From positions 62,001 through 126,000 of the forward strand of contig NZ_APNM01000006.1 in NCBI RefSeq assembly GCF_040361335.1: 64,000 nucleotides of DNA, in the 5' to 3' direction. The position numbers were made by a program, and so were the translations under genes. The DNA is from APNM01 sp040361335 (lineage in GTDB: Bacteria > Pseudomonadota > Gammaproteobacteria > Nevskiales > Salinisphaeraceae). Position 1 is the first letter of the stretch. Each line of letters begins with the position of its first letter. The notes beneath the pieces are model-generated. The model did no database searches and was not told where the DNA came from. It saw nothing but the letters and a program-made list of their open reading frames with translations. Shown here piece by piece: positions 18,453 to 26,797 of the stretch.

Positions 18453-18858
18453 CGCCGGCGAGCGCCGTGGCCTCGATCTCGATCATCAGTTCGGGGAGCG
18501 CCAGCGACCGGACCTCGACGATGGTGTCCGCCGGCCAGGGCGGGCGGAAGTATTCCCCGCGCAACTCGACCACGCGCGGGAAGTGGCTCATGTCGGTGAG
18601 ATAGATGGTGACCTTGACCACCTGCGCCAGCGACGAGCCGGCGGCGCGCAGGACCCGTTCCAGATTGGCGAAGCACTGCGCGGCCTGGGCGTCGAAGTCG
18701 CCGACCCCGACCAGGTTGCCGGCCTCGTCGATGGCGGCCTGGCCGGAGGTGATCACCAGGTCGCCGATGCGGTAGCCCTGCGCGATCCGGAAGGTCGCGA
18801 AGGGATCGGGATCGAGGCGCACCGCCTCCGCGTCGGTATCCTCGCCGGCCGCGCTCAC
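18436..18858 (-). CDS. RidA/YjgF-family protein
   Basis: A 140-residue protein from a GTG start (VSAAGEDTD) that overlaps the SDR stop by four bases. It has the RidA core: GDLVITSGQAAIDEAGNLVG near 35, QCFANLERVLRAAGSSLAQVVKVTIYLTDM near 65-95 and a C-terminal MIEIEATAL with the usual acidic residue. The conserved RidA arginine near 105 is seen as SLALPELMIEIE context without a clear matching R, so imine deaminase activity is not assured. RidA proteins hydrolyse reactive enamines/imines. Next to flavin oxidases acting on amines this fits. Confidence 0.85.
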   Translation of the reverse strand: MSAAGEDTDAEAVRLDPDPFATFRIAQGYRIGDLVITSGQAAIDEAGNLVGVGDFDAQAAQCFANLERVLRAAGSSLAQVVKVTIYLTDMSHFPRVVELRGEYFRPPWPADTIVEVRSLALPELMIEIEATALAGDGRVR

Positions 18859-19613
18859 AGGAACACGTCCCCGCCGTTGGGCGTCAGGCACTGGCCGACG
18901 AAGTGGCGGGCGTCGTCCGAGGCCAGGAAGACATAGGCGGGGACGATGTCCTCGACCTCGGCCAGGCGGCCCTTGGGGATGGAGGCGCGGATGGCCTCGA
19001 CGATGTCCGCCGGCAGGCCGTCCACCATCGGCGTGCGGGTCGCGCCCGGCGCGACCACGTTGGCGTTGACGTTGCGCGACCCGATCTCCAGCGACAGCGT
19101 CCGCGTGAACGACAGGATGCCGCCCTTGGCCGCGGTGTAGTGGGCGAAACCGGGCGCCCCCTTGTACGCGAGTTGGGATGCGGTATTGATGATCTTGCCG
19201 TAGTCGCGCTCGTACATGCCGGGCAGCACCGCGCGGGTGCAGAGGAAGGTGCCCTTCAGATGCACCCCGAGCACGCGGTCCCAATCGGCGGCGTCGATCG
19301 CCTCCACCGGGGCGCTGGCGGCGATCCCGGCCACGTTGACCAGGATATCCACCGGCCCGAGGGCCGCCTCGGTGCGCGCCACCATGTCGGCGACCTGGGC
19401 CTCGTCGGAGACATCCGCCGACACCGCCATGGCTTCACCGCCCAACTCGCGTATCTCGTCGCAGACCGCCTCGGCCGCCTCGACCTGACCGGCGACGGGC
19501 GGATGATTGACCGCCACCCGCGCGCCCTCGGCCGCGAACGCGATCGCCACGCCGCGACCGATGCCGCTGGAGGCGCCGGTGACCAGCGCGATGCGTCCGT
19601 CCAGTTTGCCCAT
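18855..19613 (-). CDS. Short-chain dehydrogenase/reductase
   Basis: A 252-residue SDR with the cofactor motif TGASSGIGRG (near 13-22), NVAGIA near 90, and the catalytic set with Ser (TASQLAYKG) and YTAAKGG (Tyr/Lys, near 155-159). It is FabG/glucose-dehydrogenase-like in overall pattern. The loop after the first strand carries VNHPP, without the usual acidic residue of NAD-specific members, so NADP is possible. It probably oxidises or reduces an alcohol/ketone intermediate. 24 bases after the OYE gene, overlapping RidA. Confidence 0.92.
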   Translation of the reverse strand: MGKLDGRIALVTGASSGIGRGVAIAFAAEGARVAVNHPPVAGQVEAAEAVCDEIRELGGEAMAVSADVSDEAQVADMVARTEAALGPVDILVNVAGIAASAPVEAIDAADWDRVLGVHLKGTFLCTRAVLPGMYERDYGKIINTASQLAYKGAPGFAHYTAAKGGILSFTRTLSLEIGSRNVNANVVAPGATRTPMVDGLPADIVEAIRASIPKGRLAEVEDIVPAYVFLASDDARHFVGQCLTPNGGDVFL

Positions 19614-19637
19614 GAATGCTTCTCCTGCGCCGCAGGC

Positions 19638-21704
19638 TCAGAGCTTGCGCCCGAGCTCCTCGGCTTCGTAGGTGACCTGCGCCGGCCGGCGCGGGGCGAC
19701 GCAGTCGCCCACCCGGTGCACCTCCTTGTCCGCGAAACGCTCGCGACAAGCGAAGTACAGGCCGGCCTCGGGGGTGCGATCGATCGAGATCACCACCGTG
19801 TCAACGCCGCTGGCGACCCGGCGCTTGCCGGCCCAGAGGGGATAGATCTCGACGCTGTCGCCCTCGATCTTCTCGACGAAGTGCTGCGGCGTCAGCTCGA
19901 CACCGGCCTCCGCCAGGCGCGGGATCACGTGCGGATACTCCAGGCGCCGCAAGACATCCGAGCCGACCATTTCCATCGGCGTGACGATCTCGACCTCGGC
20001 GCCGCCCTGCGTCGCCAGGATCTCGGCCAGGCCCACCGGCAGGTGGTCGCCGGTCTGATCCAGGATCAGGACCTTGCCGCCGAGTGCCTTGGGATCGGCC
20101 AGTGCCCGCCGCGCGGCGGTGCCGATGTCGATCACGTTGTCCTGCTCGTGGCCGGGCAGGCTCTCGCGCTCGGGCCGGAATTGGCTGTAGCCGGTCTTGG
20201 CGTAGGAAAAGCCGGTGGCCACCACCAGGGCGTCGAAATCCTCGTCGGCGAGGCTGTCCGGCGTGGCCTCCACGCCCAGGCGCACGTCCACCCCGAACAC
20301 GTCCATGCGCCGCTTCAGGTTGTCGATGGCGATCGCCCATTCCTTGCGGGTAGGCATATTGAGCAGCAGGTTGAGATGCCCGCCCAGCGTGTCGCCCTTC
20401 TCCAGCAGCGTGACCTTGTGGCCGCGGCTCGCGGCGAGCTGTGCCGTGTGCATGCCGCCGAGGCCGCCGCCGACCACCAGCACGCGTTTCTCCGCGCCCG
20501 GCGCCACCCGCTCGACGCTGTCGTTGTTCCAGCGGGCCTCGCGGCCGACCGAGGGATTCACCAGGCAGACCGACGGCCGGTTCTCGAAGGTCCGGGCGAC
20601 GCACTCGTTGGCGCCCATGCAGCCGACGATCTCCTGCTGCCGGCCCTCCAGGGTCTTGCGGATCATGTGCGGCTCGGCCATCTGGGCGCGGGTCATGGCC
20701 ACCATGTCGGCGGCGCCGTCGCGGATCGCCTCCTCGGCCATCTTGAGGTCGACGATGCGGCCCACGATGAACACCTTGGCGCGGTCCCCGACCACCCGCT
20801 TGGCGCGCTTGCCGAACGGGAGCATGAAGCCGTAGTCCACCGACATCGGCGCCACCGCCATGTGGATGGTGTGGTAGCCGCCGCCGCTGATGTTGAAGAA
20901 ATCGAAGAGGCCGGTGGCGGCGAGCACCTCCAGCATCTCCTCGGAATCCTCCGGCTGGATGCCGGCCTCGCCCATGAACTCGTCGAAGGAGATGCGCACC
21001 CCGAGGGTGAAATGCTCGCCGCAGCGGCGGCGGATCTCCTCACCGGTCTCGATGATGATGCGGCAGCGGTTGGCGATGGAACCGCCGTACTTGTCGTCGC
21101 GCTTGTTGTAGGCCGGCGACAGGAACTGGCCGTACAGGTAGCTGTGCGCGGCGTGCAGCTCGACGCCGTCGAGGCCGGCGGTCATGACGTTCAGGGCCGA
21201 CTGGCCGAAGCCGCGCACCAGGTCGTCGATATGTTCCTGCTGCATCACCATCGGCATCTCGTGATGCACGATCGAGGCGGTCTGGGACACGCCCCAGAGC
21301 GGATGCCACTGGTCGATGATGGTGGTGCCCTTGTCGTGCACGCCGGGCGCGAACAACTGCGCGAACTGGCGGGCGCCGTGCTCGTGCACGGCCTCCGCCA
21401 GCCTGGCGTACTGCGGCACCGACTCCGGGTCCCAGGCCGAGCAGCCGTTGTGGAACGAGCCCTTGGCCACCGGGTGCGCGCCCTGCTGCTCGCAGATGAA
21501 CAGGCCGCAGCCGCCCTTGGCCCGCTCCCGGTAGTACTCGATATGGCGGTCGCCGAGGATGTTGTTGTCGCCGTAGAGGATGCTCTGGGCGGTCATCATG
21601 ATGCGGTTCTTGACCGTGGTGCCGCCGATGGTCAGCGGCTCCCAGATGCGTGACAGGTCCTCGGCGCGAACGCCGACGGCGCGGGATCGGGCGGTGTCCG
21701 TCAT
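19638..21704 (-). CDS. OYE-family NADH:flavin oxidoreductase with FAD domain, altered Fe-S motif
   Basis: A 688-residue fusion: FMN-binding OYE barrel (residues about 15-370), iron-sulfur linker, then an FAD/NAD(P) domain (VVGGGLGGMHTAQLAASRG near 410). The family includes 2,4-dienoyl-CoA reductase, trimethylamine dehydrogenase and N-methylproline demethylases. The linker reads GCMGANECVARTF with a later SVCLVNP, so the second of four cluster cysteines is an alanine (C-x2-A-x2-C). Barrel residues ELHAAHSYLYGQFLSP are normal. I chose the ATG of MTDTARSR, 14 bases after the Ohr stop. It may demethylate/oxidise an N-methyl amine or reduce an enone; sequence alone does not decide. Confidence 0.9.
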   Translation of the reverse strand: MTDTARSRAVGVRAEDLSRIWEPLTIGGTTVKNRIMMTAQSILYGDNNILGDRHIEYYRERAKGGCGLFICEQQGAHPVAKGSFHNGCSAWDPESVPQYARLAEAVHEHGARQFAQLFAPGVHDKGTTIIDQWHPLWGVSQTASIVHHEMPMVMQQEHIDDLVRGFGQSALNVMTAGLDGVELHAAHSYLYGQFLSPAYNKRDDKYGGSIANRCRIIIETGEEIRRRCGEHFTLGVRISFDEFMGEAGIQPEDSEEMLEVLAATGLFDFFNISGGGYHTIHMAVAPMSVDYGFMLPFGKRAKRVVGDRAKVFIVGRIVDLKMAEEAIRDGAADMVAMTRAQMAEPHMIRKTLEGRQQEIVGCMGANECVARTFENRPSVCLVNPSVGREARWNNDSVERVAPGAEKRVLVVGGGLGGMHTAQLAASRGHKVTLLEKGDTLGGHLNLLLNMPTRKEWAIAIDNLKRRMDVFGVDVRLGVEATPDSLADEDFDALVVATGFSYAKTGYSQFRPERESLPGHEQDNVIDIGTAARRALADPKALGGKVLILDQTGDHLPVGLAEILATQGGAEVEIVTPMEMVGSDVLRRLEYPHVIPRLAEAGVELTPQHFVEKIEGDSVEIYPLWAGKRRVASGVDTVVISIDRTPEAGLYFACRERFADKEVHRVGDCVAPRRPAQVTYEAEELGRKL

Positions 21705-21718
21705 GACGGTCTCCGGAC

Positions 21719-22135
21719 TCAGTTGATGTTGATCTTGACCGGCACGTTGCCGCGCACGGCGTTGGAATAGGGGCACAGCCGGTCGGCTTCCTTGACCACC
21801 GCCTCGGCGGCGGCCTTGTCCAGGCCCTCGATCGCGACGTCGAGGCTCACGTCGAGCCCGAAGCTGCCGTCGTCGTTCACGCCCAGGCCGACGTGCGCGG
21901 TGACCGCGGTGTGCGTCGGCTTGTGCCCTTCCTGCTTGGCCACGTGCAGCACCGCGTTCTCGAAGCAGGCGGCGTAGCCGGCGCCGAAGAGCTGCTCCGG
22001 ATTGGTCGCCGCCTTGCCCGGACCGCCCATCTTGCCGGGCATGGACAGGTCGAGGTCGAGCATGCCGTCGTCGGACTCGGCGTGCCCGTCGCGGCCGCCG
22101 GAGGCGGTGACCTTGGTGGTGTAGACGATGTTCAC
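21719..22135 (-). CDS. ohr: Organic hydroperoxide resistance protein (Ohr/OsmC family)
   Basis: A 138-residue thiol peroxidase. Both catalytic cysteines are present: YAACFENAV (near 56) and RLCPYSNAVRGN (near 122), the arrangement of the Ohr subgroup. NPEQLFGAGYAAC precedes the first. It reduces organic hydroperoxides using lipoylated or thiol donors. Its place between OYE and SnoaL genes suggests protection against peroxides made by flavin chemistry on a hydrophobic substrate. Complete and of standard length. Confidence 0.93.
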   Translation of the reverse strand: MNIVYTTKVTASGGRDGHAESDDGMLDLDLSMPGKMGGPGKAATNPEQLFGAGYAACFENAVLHVAKQEGHKPTHTAVTAHVGLGVNDDGSFGLDVSLDVAIEGLDKAAAEAVVKEADRLCPYSNAVRGNVPVKININ

Positions 22136-22171
22136 TTGCGGACTCCTATCGGTTCTCGTGCGGGCCGGCGC

Positions 22172-22576
22172 TCACGCCGGCGGTAACAGGGCGAGGTCGT
22201 TGAAGACCAGCCAGTCGGTGATCCGACCCTCGTCGTCGAAGACGAAGGTATCGGTGTAACGGGTGCCGTCCATGCGGCGGCCGTCGGCCATGCGGCCGAA
22301 CAGCGAACCGTGGACATTGACGGCCCGACGGTCGTGGACCCAGAGGTCGTAGGACTTGGTCGGACAGCCGTCGAAAACCTGGTCGAGCATCCCCATCAGT
22401 TCGTCGACGCCGGCATGGCCGCGGCCCTCGAAGCCGGGGAACACGATGCGGCAATCGTCGGTGACGAAGGACTTGAGCTTGGGGACGTCGCCGGGCACCA
22501 GGGCCTCGTCGAGCAGCGCGAGCACCCGGCGTTGCTGCCAGTCGGCGCTGCCGACGTCGATTGCGGTATCGGACAT
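22172..22576 (-). CDS. SnoaL/NTF2-like protein
   Basis: A 134-residue protein of the NTF2-like fold: an N-terminal helix (RRVLALLDEAL), FVTDDCRIVFPGFEGRGHAGVDELMGML, and late beta strands ending TDTFVFDDEGRITDWLVFND, the usual ending of SnoaL-like proteins. Such proteins are small isomerases/hydratases/cyclases or simply ligand binders. No catalytic residues can be assigned. A second SnoaL-like gene lies at 44920-45312. Confidence 0.82.
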   Translation of the reverse strand: MSDTAIDVGSADWQQRRVLALLDEALVPGDVPKLKSFVTDDCRIVFPGFEGRGHAGVDELMGMLDQVFDGCPTKSYDLWVHDRRAVNVHGSLFGRMADGRRMDGTRYTDTFVFDDEGRITDWLVFNDLALLPPA

Positions 22577-22672
22577 GGAAATCTCCTGGCTGCCGGGCGC
22601 CGCGGCGCCCGGCCCGGTTGGGACGGCTGAAGGATGCCGCCGTCCGGCTCGTGCCGGACGGCGGCGATCGGG

Positions 22673-23833
22673 TCACTTCTCGGCGATGAACAGGAACCAC
22701 TCGCCGGCGCCGGCGAAATCGCCGCACTGGAACACACCGGTGCGGCCCGCGGCCTCGGCCAGCGCGCTCGGCGCGAGCTCCAGGCGGACCTTGTCCCGGT
22801 CGAAACCGGCGTCGCCGGCCAGCTCGCGGTAGTCGATCTCGTGGGACGGCCCCCAGAAGGGCTCGTTGTTGTTGTAGGTGTCCCAATCCATGATGAACTC
22901 GTCGAACTCGTCGTTCATCGCGGCGTAGGGCGGCGTCTCCAGGTGGACCATCATGCCGCCCGGGCGCAGCAGCCGGTGGCATTCGTCCATGATGCGCTTG
23001 ATCGCCTTGGACGAGGTCTCGTGGATCAGGATCTGCGACACGATCAGGTCGAAGCTCTCGTCCTCGAAGTCGGTCTTCTCGGCGTTCTGCTGCGAGTAGT
23101 GAACCTTCTCGCCCAGCGACTCGGCGCGGGCGTGGGCATAGCGCAGCACCGGCGCGCCCACGTCGATGCCGTGGACCTCGGCCTCCGGGTAGGCGTCCAC
23201 CCAGGGCAGCGTGCTGTGGCCCACGGTGCAGCCCATGTCCAGGATCGCCCGCGGCTTGAACTCCGGGAACGTCCGGCGCATGAAGTTGGCGGCGGAATCG
23301 CCCATGTCCGAGTTCAGCGGCCCGGCGCGGCCCATGGTGTAGATGTAGACCGCGCGGTCGTAGATCGCGCCGGCGGCGACATCATCCTCGCGCAGCTCGG
23401 TGTGGTAGCCGCCGGGCTGGCAGTGGATATCGACCTTGGCGTGGTAATGCGGCACCTCGACCGAGGGATCAAGCCTGAGCGACCCCAGGGTCTTGCCCTG
23501 GCCGCCGGACTTCGCCTTGCCGACCAGGTCATCGAGCTGCCGGTCGACGCTGGCGGACACCGAGTCCCACATCATCTCCTGACTGGTGCGCTGCAGGGAG
23601 CTCCAGAACTGGTAGTAGGGATCGGCGCCCATCGCCTTGCGGACCTCGTGGCGGTCCTTGGGGCCGCGGCCGTGTTCCTTCTCGAATTGCGGCTTCACCC
23701 GCTGGTCGTAGACCTCGCGGTTGCCGGGCGAGACATTGTTCGCCAGATACACCTTGAAACTCTGGATGAAGTCCTGGCGTGCCGCCTCGTCGTGGGTGGC
23801 GCGGGGCAGTACGTCGTGTTGCGTCTGTGCCAT
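22673..23833 (-). CDS. SAM-dependent class I methyltransferase
   Basis: A 386-residue protein. The SAM motif I is ILDMGCTVGHSTLPW (near 200), followed by VHGIDVG, and motif IV SFDLIVSQILIHE then RLLRPGGMMVHLE. The first 190 residues are an extra N-terminal domain with QVKPQFEKEHGRGPKDRHEV-like charged helices, not recognised. The substrate is unknown. In the operon it could methylate a carboxyl, hydroxyl or amine of an intermediate, or work in reverse-type methyl transfer. 50 bases after the small coiled protein. Confidence 0.85.
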   Translation of the reverse strand: MAQTQHDVLPRATHDEAARQDFIQSFKVYLANNVSPGNREVYDQRVKPQFEKEHGRGPKDRHEVRKAMGADPYYQFWSSLQRTSQEMMWDSVSASVDRQLDDLVGKAKSGGQGKTLGSLRLDPSVEVPHYHAKVDIHCQPGGYHTELREDDVAAGAIYDRAVYIYTMGRAGPLNSDMGDSAANFMRRTFPEFKPRAILDMGCTVGHSTLPWVDAYPEAEVHGIDVGAPVLRYAHARAESLGEKVHYSQQNAEKTDFEDESFDLIVSQILIHETSSKAIKRIMDECHRLLRPGGMMVHLETPPYAAMNDEFDEFIMDWDTYNNNEPFWGPSHEIDYRELAGDAGFDRDKVRLELAPSALAEAAGRTGVFQCGDFAGAGEWFLFIAEK

Positions 23834-23883
23834 CGGTTCGTTCCTCCCGACACGGCCGTGTCGTTGCGATGCGAATATGAAGT

Positions 23884-24219
23884 TCAGCTCTCCGCCAGAT
23901 CGGCGATCGCTTGTTCGTAGCCTTCCCGGCTCTCGCCGGCCTTCTCCGATTCGAGTTCATGGTGGACGATGCGCAGCACGCGCTCCAGGTACACCTCGCG
24001 CCAGGCATGACGCGCCTCGCGCACGCTCTCGTCCGGCTCGTAATCCTCGATATCGGCCCGGGTCAGGCTGCCCTTCTGTTCCAGCAGCCGCTCGACGGTA
24101 TCCAGACGGTCCCGCACCACGGAAAGCTCGCCGGCCACCGCCATGATGATGGCAAGCAGCTTGTCGCTCTCCGGGTTCTCGAAAAAGTACGGGCGTTTGC
24201 CCTTGGCCTTTCTCGACAT
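23884..24219 (-). CDS. Small helical protein of unknown function
   Basis: A 111-residue, highly charged protein starting MSRKAKGKRPYFFENPESDK after a clear GGAGGAGAT ribosome site. It is predicted all-helical: KLLAIIMAVAGELSVVRDRLDTVERLLEQKG has heptad character, consistent with a short coiled coil, and the second half carries REARHAWREVYLERVLRIVHHELE. I do not recognise a family. It is the first gene of the methyltransferase-OYE-SDR-Mo operon. It could be a subunit or chaperone of one of those enzymes; inference only. Confidence 0.7.
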   Translation of the reverse strand: MSRKAKGKRPYFFENPESDKLLAIIMAVAGELSVVRDRLDTVERLLEQKGSLTRADIEDYEPDESVREARHAWREVYLERVLRIVHHELESEKAGESREGYEQAIADLAES

Positions 24220-24278
24220 GATCTCCTCCGTTTCCGATAGACCGATCCGAGCGGACCGGCCGCTCGACACCCAATGCT

Positions 24279-24321
24279 CCAAATTCCGTGCCACACGGCC
24301 CGCGGCAAGCCGGCGCCCTGC
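24279..24321 (-). promoter_or_regulatory. Weak sigma-54-like promoter candidates before the methyltransferase operon
   Basis: Two overlapping minus-strand candidates, each with one fault. TGGCACGGAATTTGGA (24278-24293) has a perfect -24 but GG in place of the invariant GC. AGGGCGCCGGCTTGCC (24304-24319) has a good -12 but a poor -24. GCAAC repeats 120-160 bases upstream (24412-24427) speak for regulation like the other operons. Either could be chance. Confidence 0.3.
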
Positions 24322-24405
24322 AAGCCATTGTCGATCAACGGCTTGCGCCGCCCATGGCGCGACGCACCACGCCGGGGCGGCGCCCGGTCATTGCAAGTAT
24401 TGAAC

Positions 24406-24427
24406 GTTACCGCAACAACAGTGCAAC
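24406..24427. promoter_or_regulatory. Candidate upstream activator site F
   Basis: GTTAC followed after one base by GCAAC, and after six more bases by a second GCAAC (11-base period, one helical turn). It sits between the aminotransferase stop and the methyltransferase operon. It shares half-sites with the other candidate activator sites, but the full inverted form is absent. Confidence 0.35.
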
Positions 24428-24438
24428 AACCGGCGGCG

Positions 24439-25809
24439 TCAGGCGTGGGCGCGATCGACCACGGTCAGGGCCGCGTCCAGGGCCGACAGGCCCTTGTCGA
24501 TCTCCTCGTCGCTGATGGTGAACGGCGGCGCGACCTTGATGGTGTTCGGCACGAAACCGCCCAGGAGCACGCCGTGACGGGCGCACTCCGCGGCGATCAG
24601 GTTGTTCGGATGCCGCGCCGGGTCGCCCGTGAATCCGGTGTAGCGGTCCTCCGGCACGATCGGCTCGCCGTCGGCGTTCACCAGGTCCACCGCGTAGTAG
24701 AGGCCCGCCCCGCCGACGCGGCCGACACAGGGATGGCGCCCGGCGAGCCGCGTCAACTCGGCCAGGACGCGTTCACCCTTTTCCCGGACCCGGCCGAGGG
24801 TGTCGTGCTCCAGCATGTACTCCAGGTTGCCGACGATCGACGCGCAGATCAGCGGATGGCCGTCCCAGGTGCTGCCACTCCACCAGCGGGCGCGGTCGAA
24901 ATACTCCGCCACCGGCTTCGAGGCCACCACCCCGCCCGACGGCAGCAGGCTGCCGTTGATGCCCTTGCCCACCACCATCAGGTCGGGCGCGATGCCGGGA
25001 TGGCGCTGGTAGCCGAACCACTCGCCCAGCCGCCCGAAGCCGCAGAGCACCTCGTCGTCGATCCAGAGGAAGCCGTGGCGCTTGGAGAGCTCCCGCAACG
25101 CCGGGTAGTAGTCGTCGTGCGGCATCAGGCCGCCGGCGCCGAACATGGGCTCGGTGATCACGGCGGCGATGTTCTCCGGTCCGACCGCGCGCACGATCGC
25201 CTCGGTGGCCGCGATCGACGGCAGCGTGCCGTCCACCGCGGCATCTATCGGCTCGGGCGGCGGGATCGGGATATAACCCGCCGACGGGAAGCCGGGGGCG
25301 TCCACCACACGGTCCGGGTCGTCGGCGGGATTGAGGCAGTTGCGATAGCCGCGCAGCCAGGTCGCCCCCATGGTGCTGCCGTGGAAGGAGTGCGCCTGGG
25401 TCAGGATCACCGGCCGGCCGGTATAGAGCTTCGCCATGGTCATGGCGGACTCGGCCGCCTCGGTGCCGGAGGCGAACACCCGCAGCCGGCCCGGCCAGTC
25501 CTCGCCGGCCAGCACATCCTCGATCACCAGCTTCGCGGCCCGCGCCCGGTACTCGTTGGCCATGCCGAAGAAGACGTGGCCGTAGCGCGCCATGGCCCGC
25601 TCGACCGCGGCGACCGCCGCCGGATGCCGGTGGCCCATGCTGTCCGATACGAGCTGGCTCTGGAAGTCGAGCAGCCGCGTCCCGTCCGCGAGCTGGATAT
25701 AATTGCCGTCGGCGCGATCCACGGCTAGGAACGAGTAGTCCGCCTGGGCCTGCACGTTGTGCAGGTAATAGGTGCGGTCCCAGCGTTCGATCTCCGTCCA
25801 GTCGGTCAT
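24439..25809 (-). CDS. Class III pyridoxal-phosphate aminotransferase
   Basis: A 456-residue aminotransferase: the PLP phosphate site FASGTEAAESAMTMAK (near 112), LWIDDEVLCGFGR (Asp that contacts the pyridine nitrogen, near 230), and catalytic Lys in MVVGKGINGSLLPSGG (near 263). Late WWSGSTWDGHPL matches the GSTFGGNP-type loop. The class includes beta-alanine:pyruvate and GABA transaminases and the glutamate-1-semialdehyde mutase. It probably transfers an amino group from an omega-amino intermediate. Last gene of the FAD-oxidase/hydrolase operon, separated from it by a 161-base inverted-repeat element. Confidence 0.92.
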   Translation of the reverse strand: MTDWTEIERWDRTYYLHNVQAQADYSFLAVDRADGNYIQLADGTRLLDFQSQLVSDSMGHRHPAAVAAVERAMARYGHVFFGMANEYRARAAKLVIEDVLAGEDWPGRLRVFASGTEAAESAMTMAKLYTGRPVILTQAHSFHGSTMGATWLRGYRNCLNPADDPDRVVDAPGFPSAGYIPIPPPEPIDAAVDGTLPSIAATEAIVRAVGPENIAAVITEPMFGAGGLMPHDDYYPALRELSKRHGFLWIDDEVLCGFGRLGEWFGYQRHPGIAPDLMVVGKGINGSLLPSGGVVASKPVAEYFDRARWWSGSTWDGHPLICASIVGNLEYMLEHDTLGRVREKGERVLAELTRLAGRHPCVGRVGGAGLYYAVDLVNADGEPIVPEDRYTGFTGDPARHPNNLIAAECARHGVLLGGFVPNTIKVAPPFTISDEEIDKGLSALDAALTVVDRAHA

Positions 25810-25813
25810 GCCC

Positions 25814-25974
25814 GTGTCCTGTGTCGTAAGTTTCTTGACGAATGAGCGTGAGGACTTGGCGTGTCTGGCAAGGCGCCAAGCCGAGTCGTATCAGGGAATA
25901 CGGCGAGGCTTGGCAACGCCGCCAGGCGCGGCGAGGGCCGCGCGCAATGCAAGGTTACTTGCGACACAGGACAC
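25814..25974. mobile_element. MITE-like element with 17-base terminal inverted repeats
   Basis: GTGTCCTGTGTCGTAAG at 25814-25830 is answered by CTTGCGACACAGGACAC at 25958-25974 (16 of 17 paired). The 127-base interior holds further self-complementary stretches (CTTGGCG with CGCCAAG; AGGCTTGGCAACGCCGCCAGG). It has no coding capacity. It sits exactly between the hydrolase stop codon (whose last base it provides) and the aminotransferase start. This is the form of a non-autonomous insertion; no clear target duplication is seen. Confidence 0.7.
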
Positions 25975-26792
25975 TAGCCTCCTTGCCGGTCGAGGAAATC
26001 GCGCAGGCCGCCGGCCACGCCGTCGGCATCGACATCGCACTGGAAGTCGGCGCCGGTGACGACGACGCCCTCGGCGTCCGGGCGGGCCGCCCGCGCCTGC
26101 TCGTAGAACGGCCAGATCACGTCGTCGCGCGAGCACATATGCAGCATCGGGCAGTCCACCCGCTGGTGGAAGGCGGCGAAGTCCTGGTCCCAGACGCGGT
26201 TGAAGGCCACGGTCAGCGCCTCCCAGGACCGCAGGTGATCGACCAACTCGCGGTGGTGCAGCTCCAGGGTCTGGTCGGCGCCGATGCCGGCCAGGTAGCG
26301 CCAGGCCTCGTCCAGGTAGGCACCCGAGGGTTCCGGCTTGAACGGTGCCGAAAAGTGCTTGCGGAATTCCGCGCGCTGCTCGGCGGTGGCCTCGACCGGG
26401 CCGATCATCGCCAGGCTCAGAACGCGGCCGGGATAGCGCACCGGCATCTCCACCGCGAGGCAGCCGCCGGTGTGGTGGCCGCAGGCATGGAAGCGCTCGA
26501 TACCGAGATCGTCCAGCGCCTCCATCATGCGGTCGGTGTAATAGCCGACGCTGTCCACTTCGGCGGGTTCGTAGGAATAACCGAAGCCGGGGGTATCGAA
26601 GGCGATACAGTCGTAGCCGTCCGCCAGCCGCGCCATCACCTTCTCGAACATGGCGCCGGAGCTGGCGGTCTGGTGGTAGAAGGCGACCACGGGCTTGCCG
26701 GCGGTGCCCTGGCGCCGGTAGTGGATCTGGCCGTCACGGCAATCGGCGTAGCCGAAACGCAGACGGTCGGGGCGGGCTTGTTCCACGGTCAT
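25974..26792 (-). CDS. Alpha/beta-fold hydrolase with GHHTG in place of GxSxG (paralogue 1)
   Basis: A 272-residue alpha/beta-hydrolase-fold protein starting MTVEQARPDRLRFGYA. The fold is clear: VAFYHQTASSGAMFEKVM (oxyanion-hole region, near 37-55), AFDTPGFGYSYEP, nucleophile elbow HACGHHTGGCLAVE (near 105) and late DVIWPFYEQA. The elbow has His and Thr where a Ser, Asp or Cys nucleophile is expected. It is closely similar to the protein encoded just upstream, so the two arose by duplication. Ordinary ester hydrolysis is doubtful; C-C cleavage, lyase or cofactor-free chemistry is possible. Confidence 0.88.
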   Translation of the reverse strand: MTVEQARPDRLRFGYADCRDGQIHYRRQGTAGKPVVAFYHQTASSGAMFEKVMARLADGYDCIAFDTPGFGYSYEPAEVDSVGYYTDRMMEALDDLGIERFHACGHHTGGCLAVEMPVRYPGRVLSLAMIGPVEATAEQRAEFRKHFSAPFKPEPSGAYLDEAWRYLAGIGADQTLELHHRELVDHLRSWEALTVAFNRVWDQDFAAFHQRVDCPMLHMCSRDDVIWPFYEQARAARPDAEGVVVTGADFQCDVDADGVAGGLRDFLDRQGG

Positions 26793-26797
26793 GGCGG

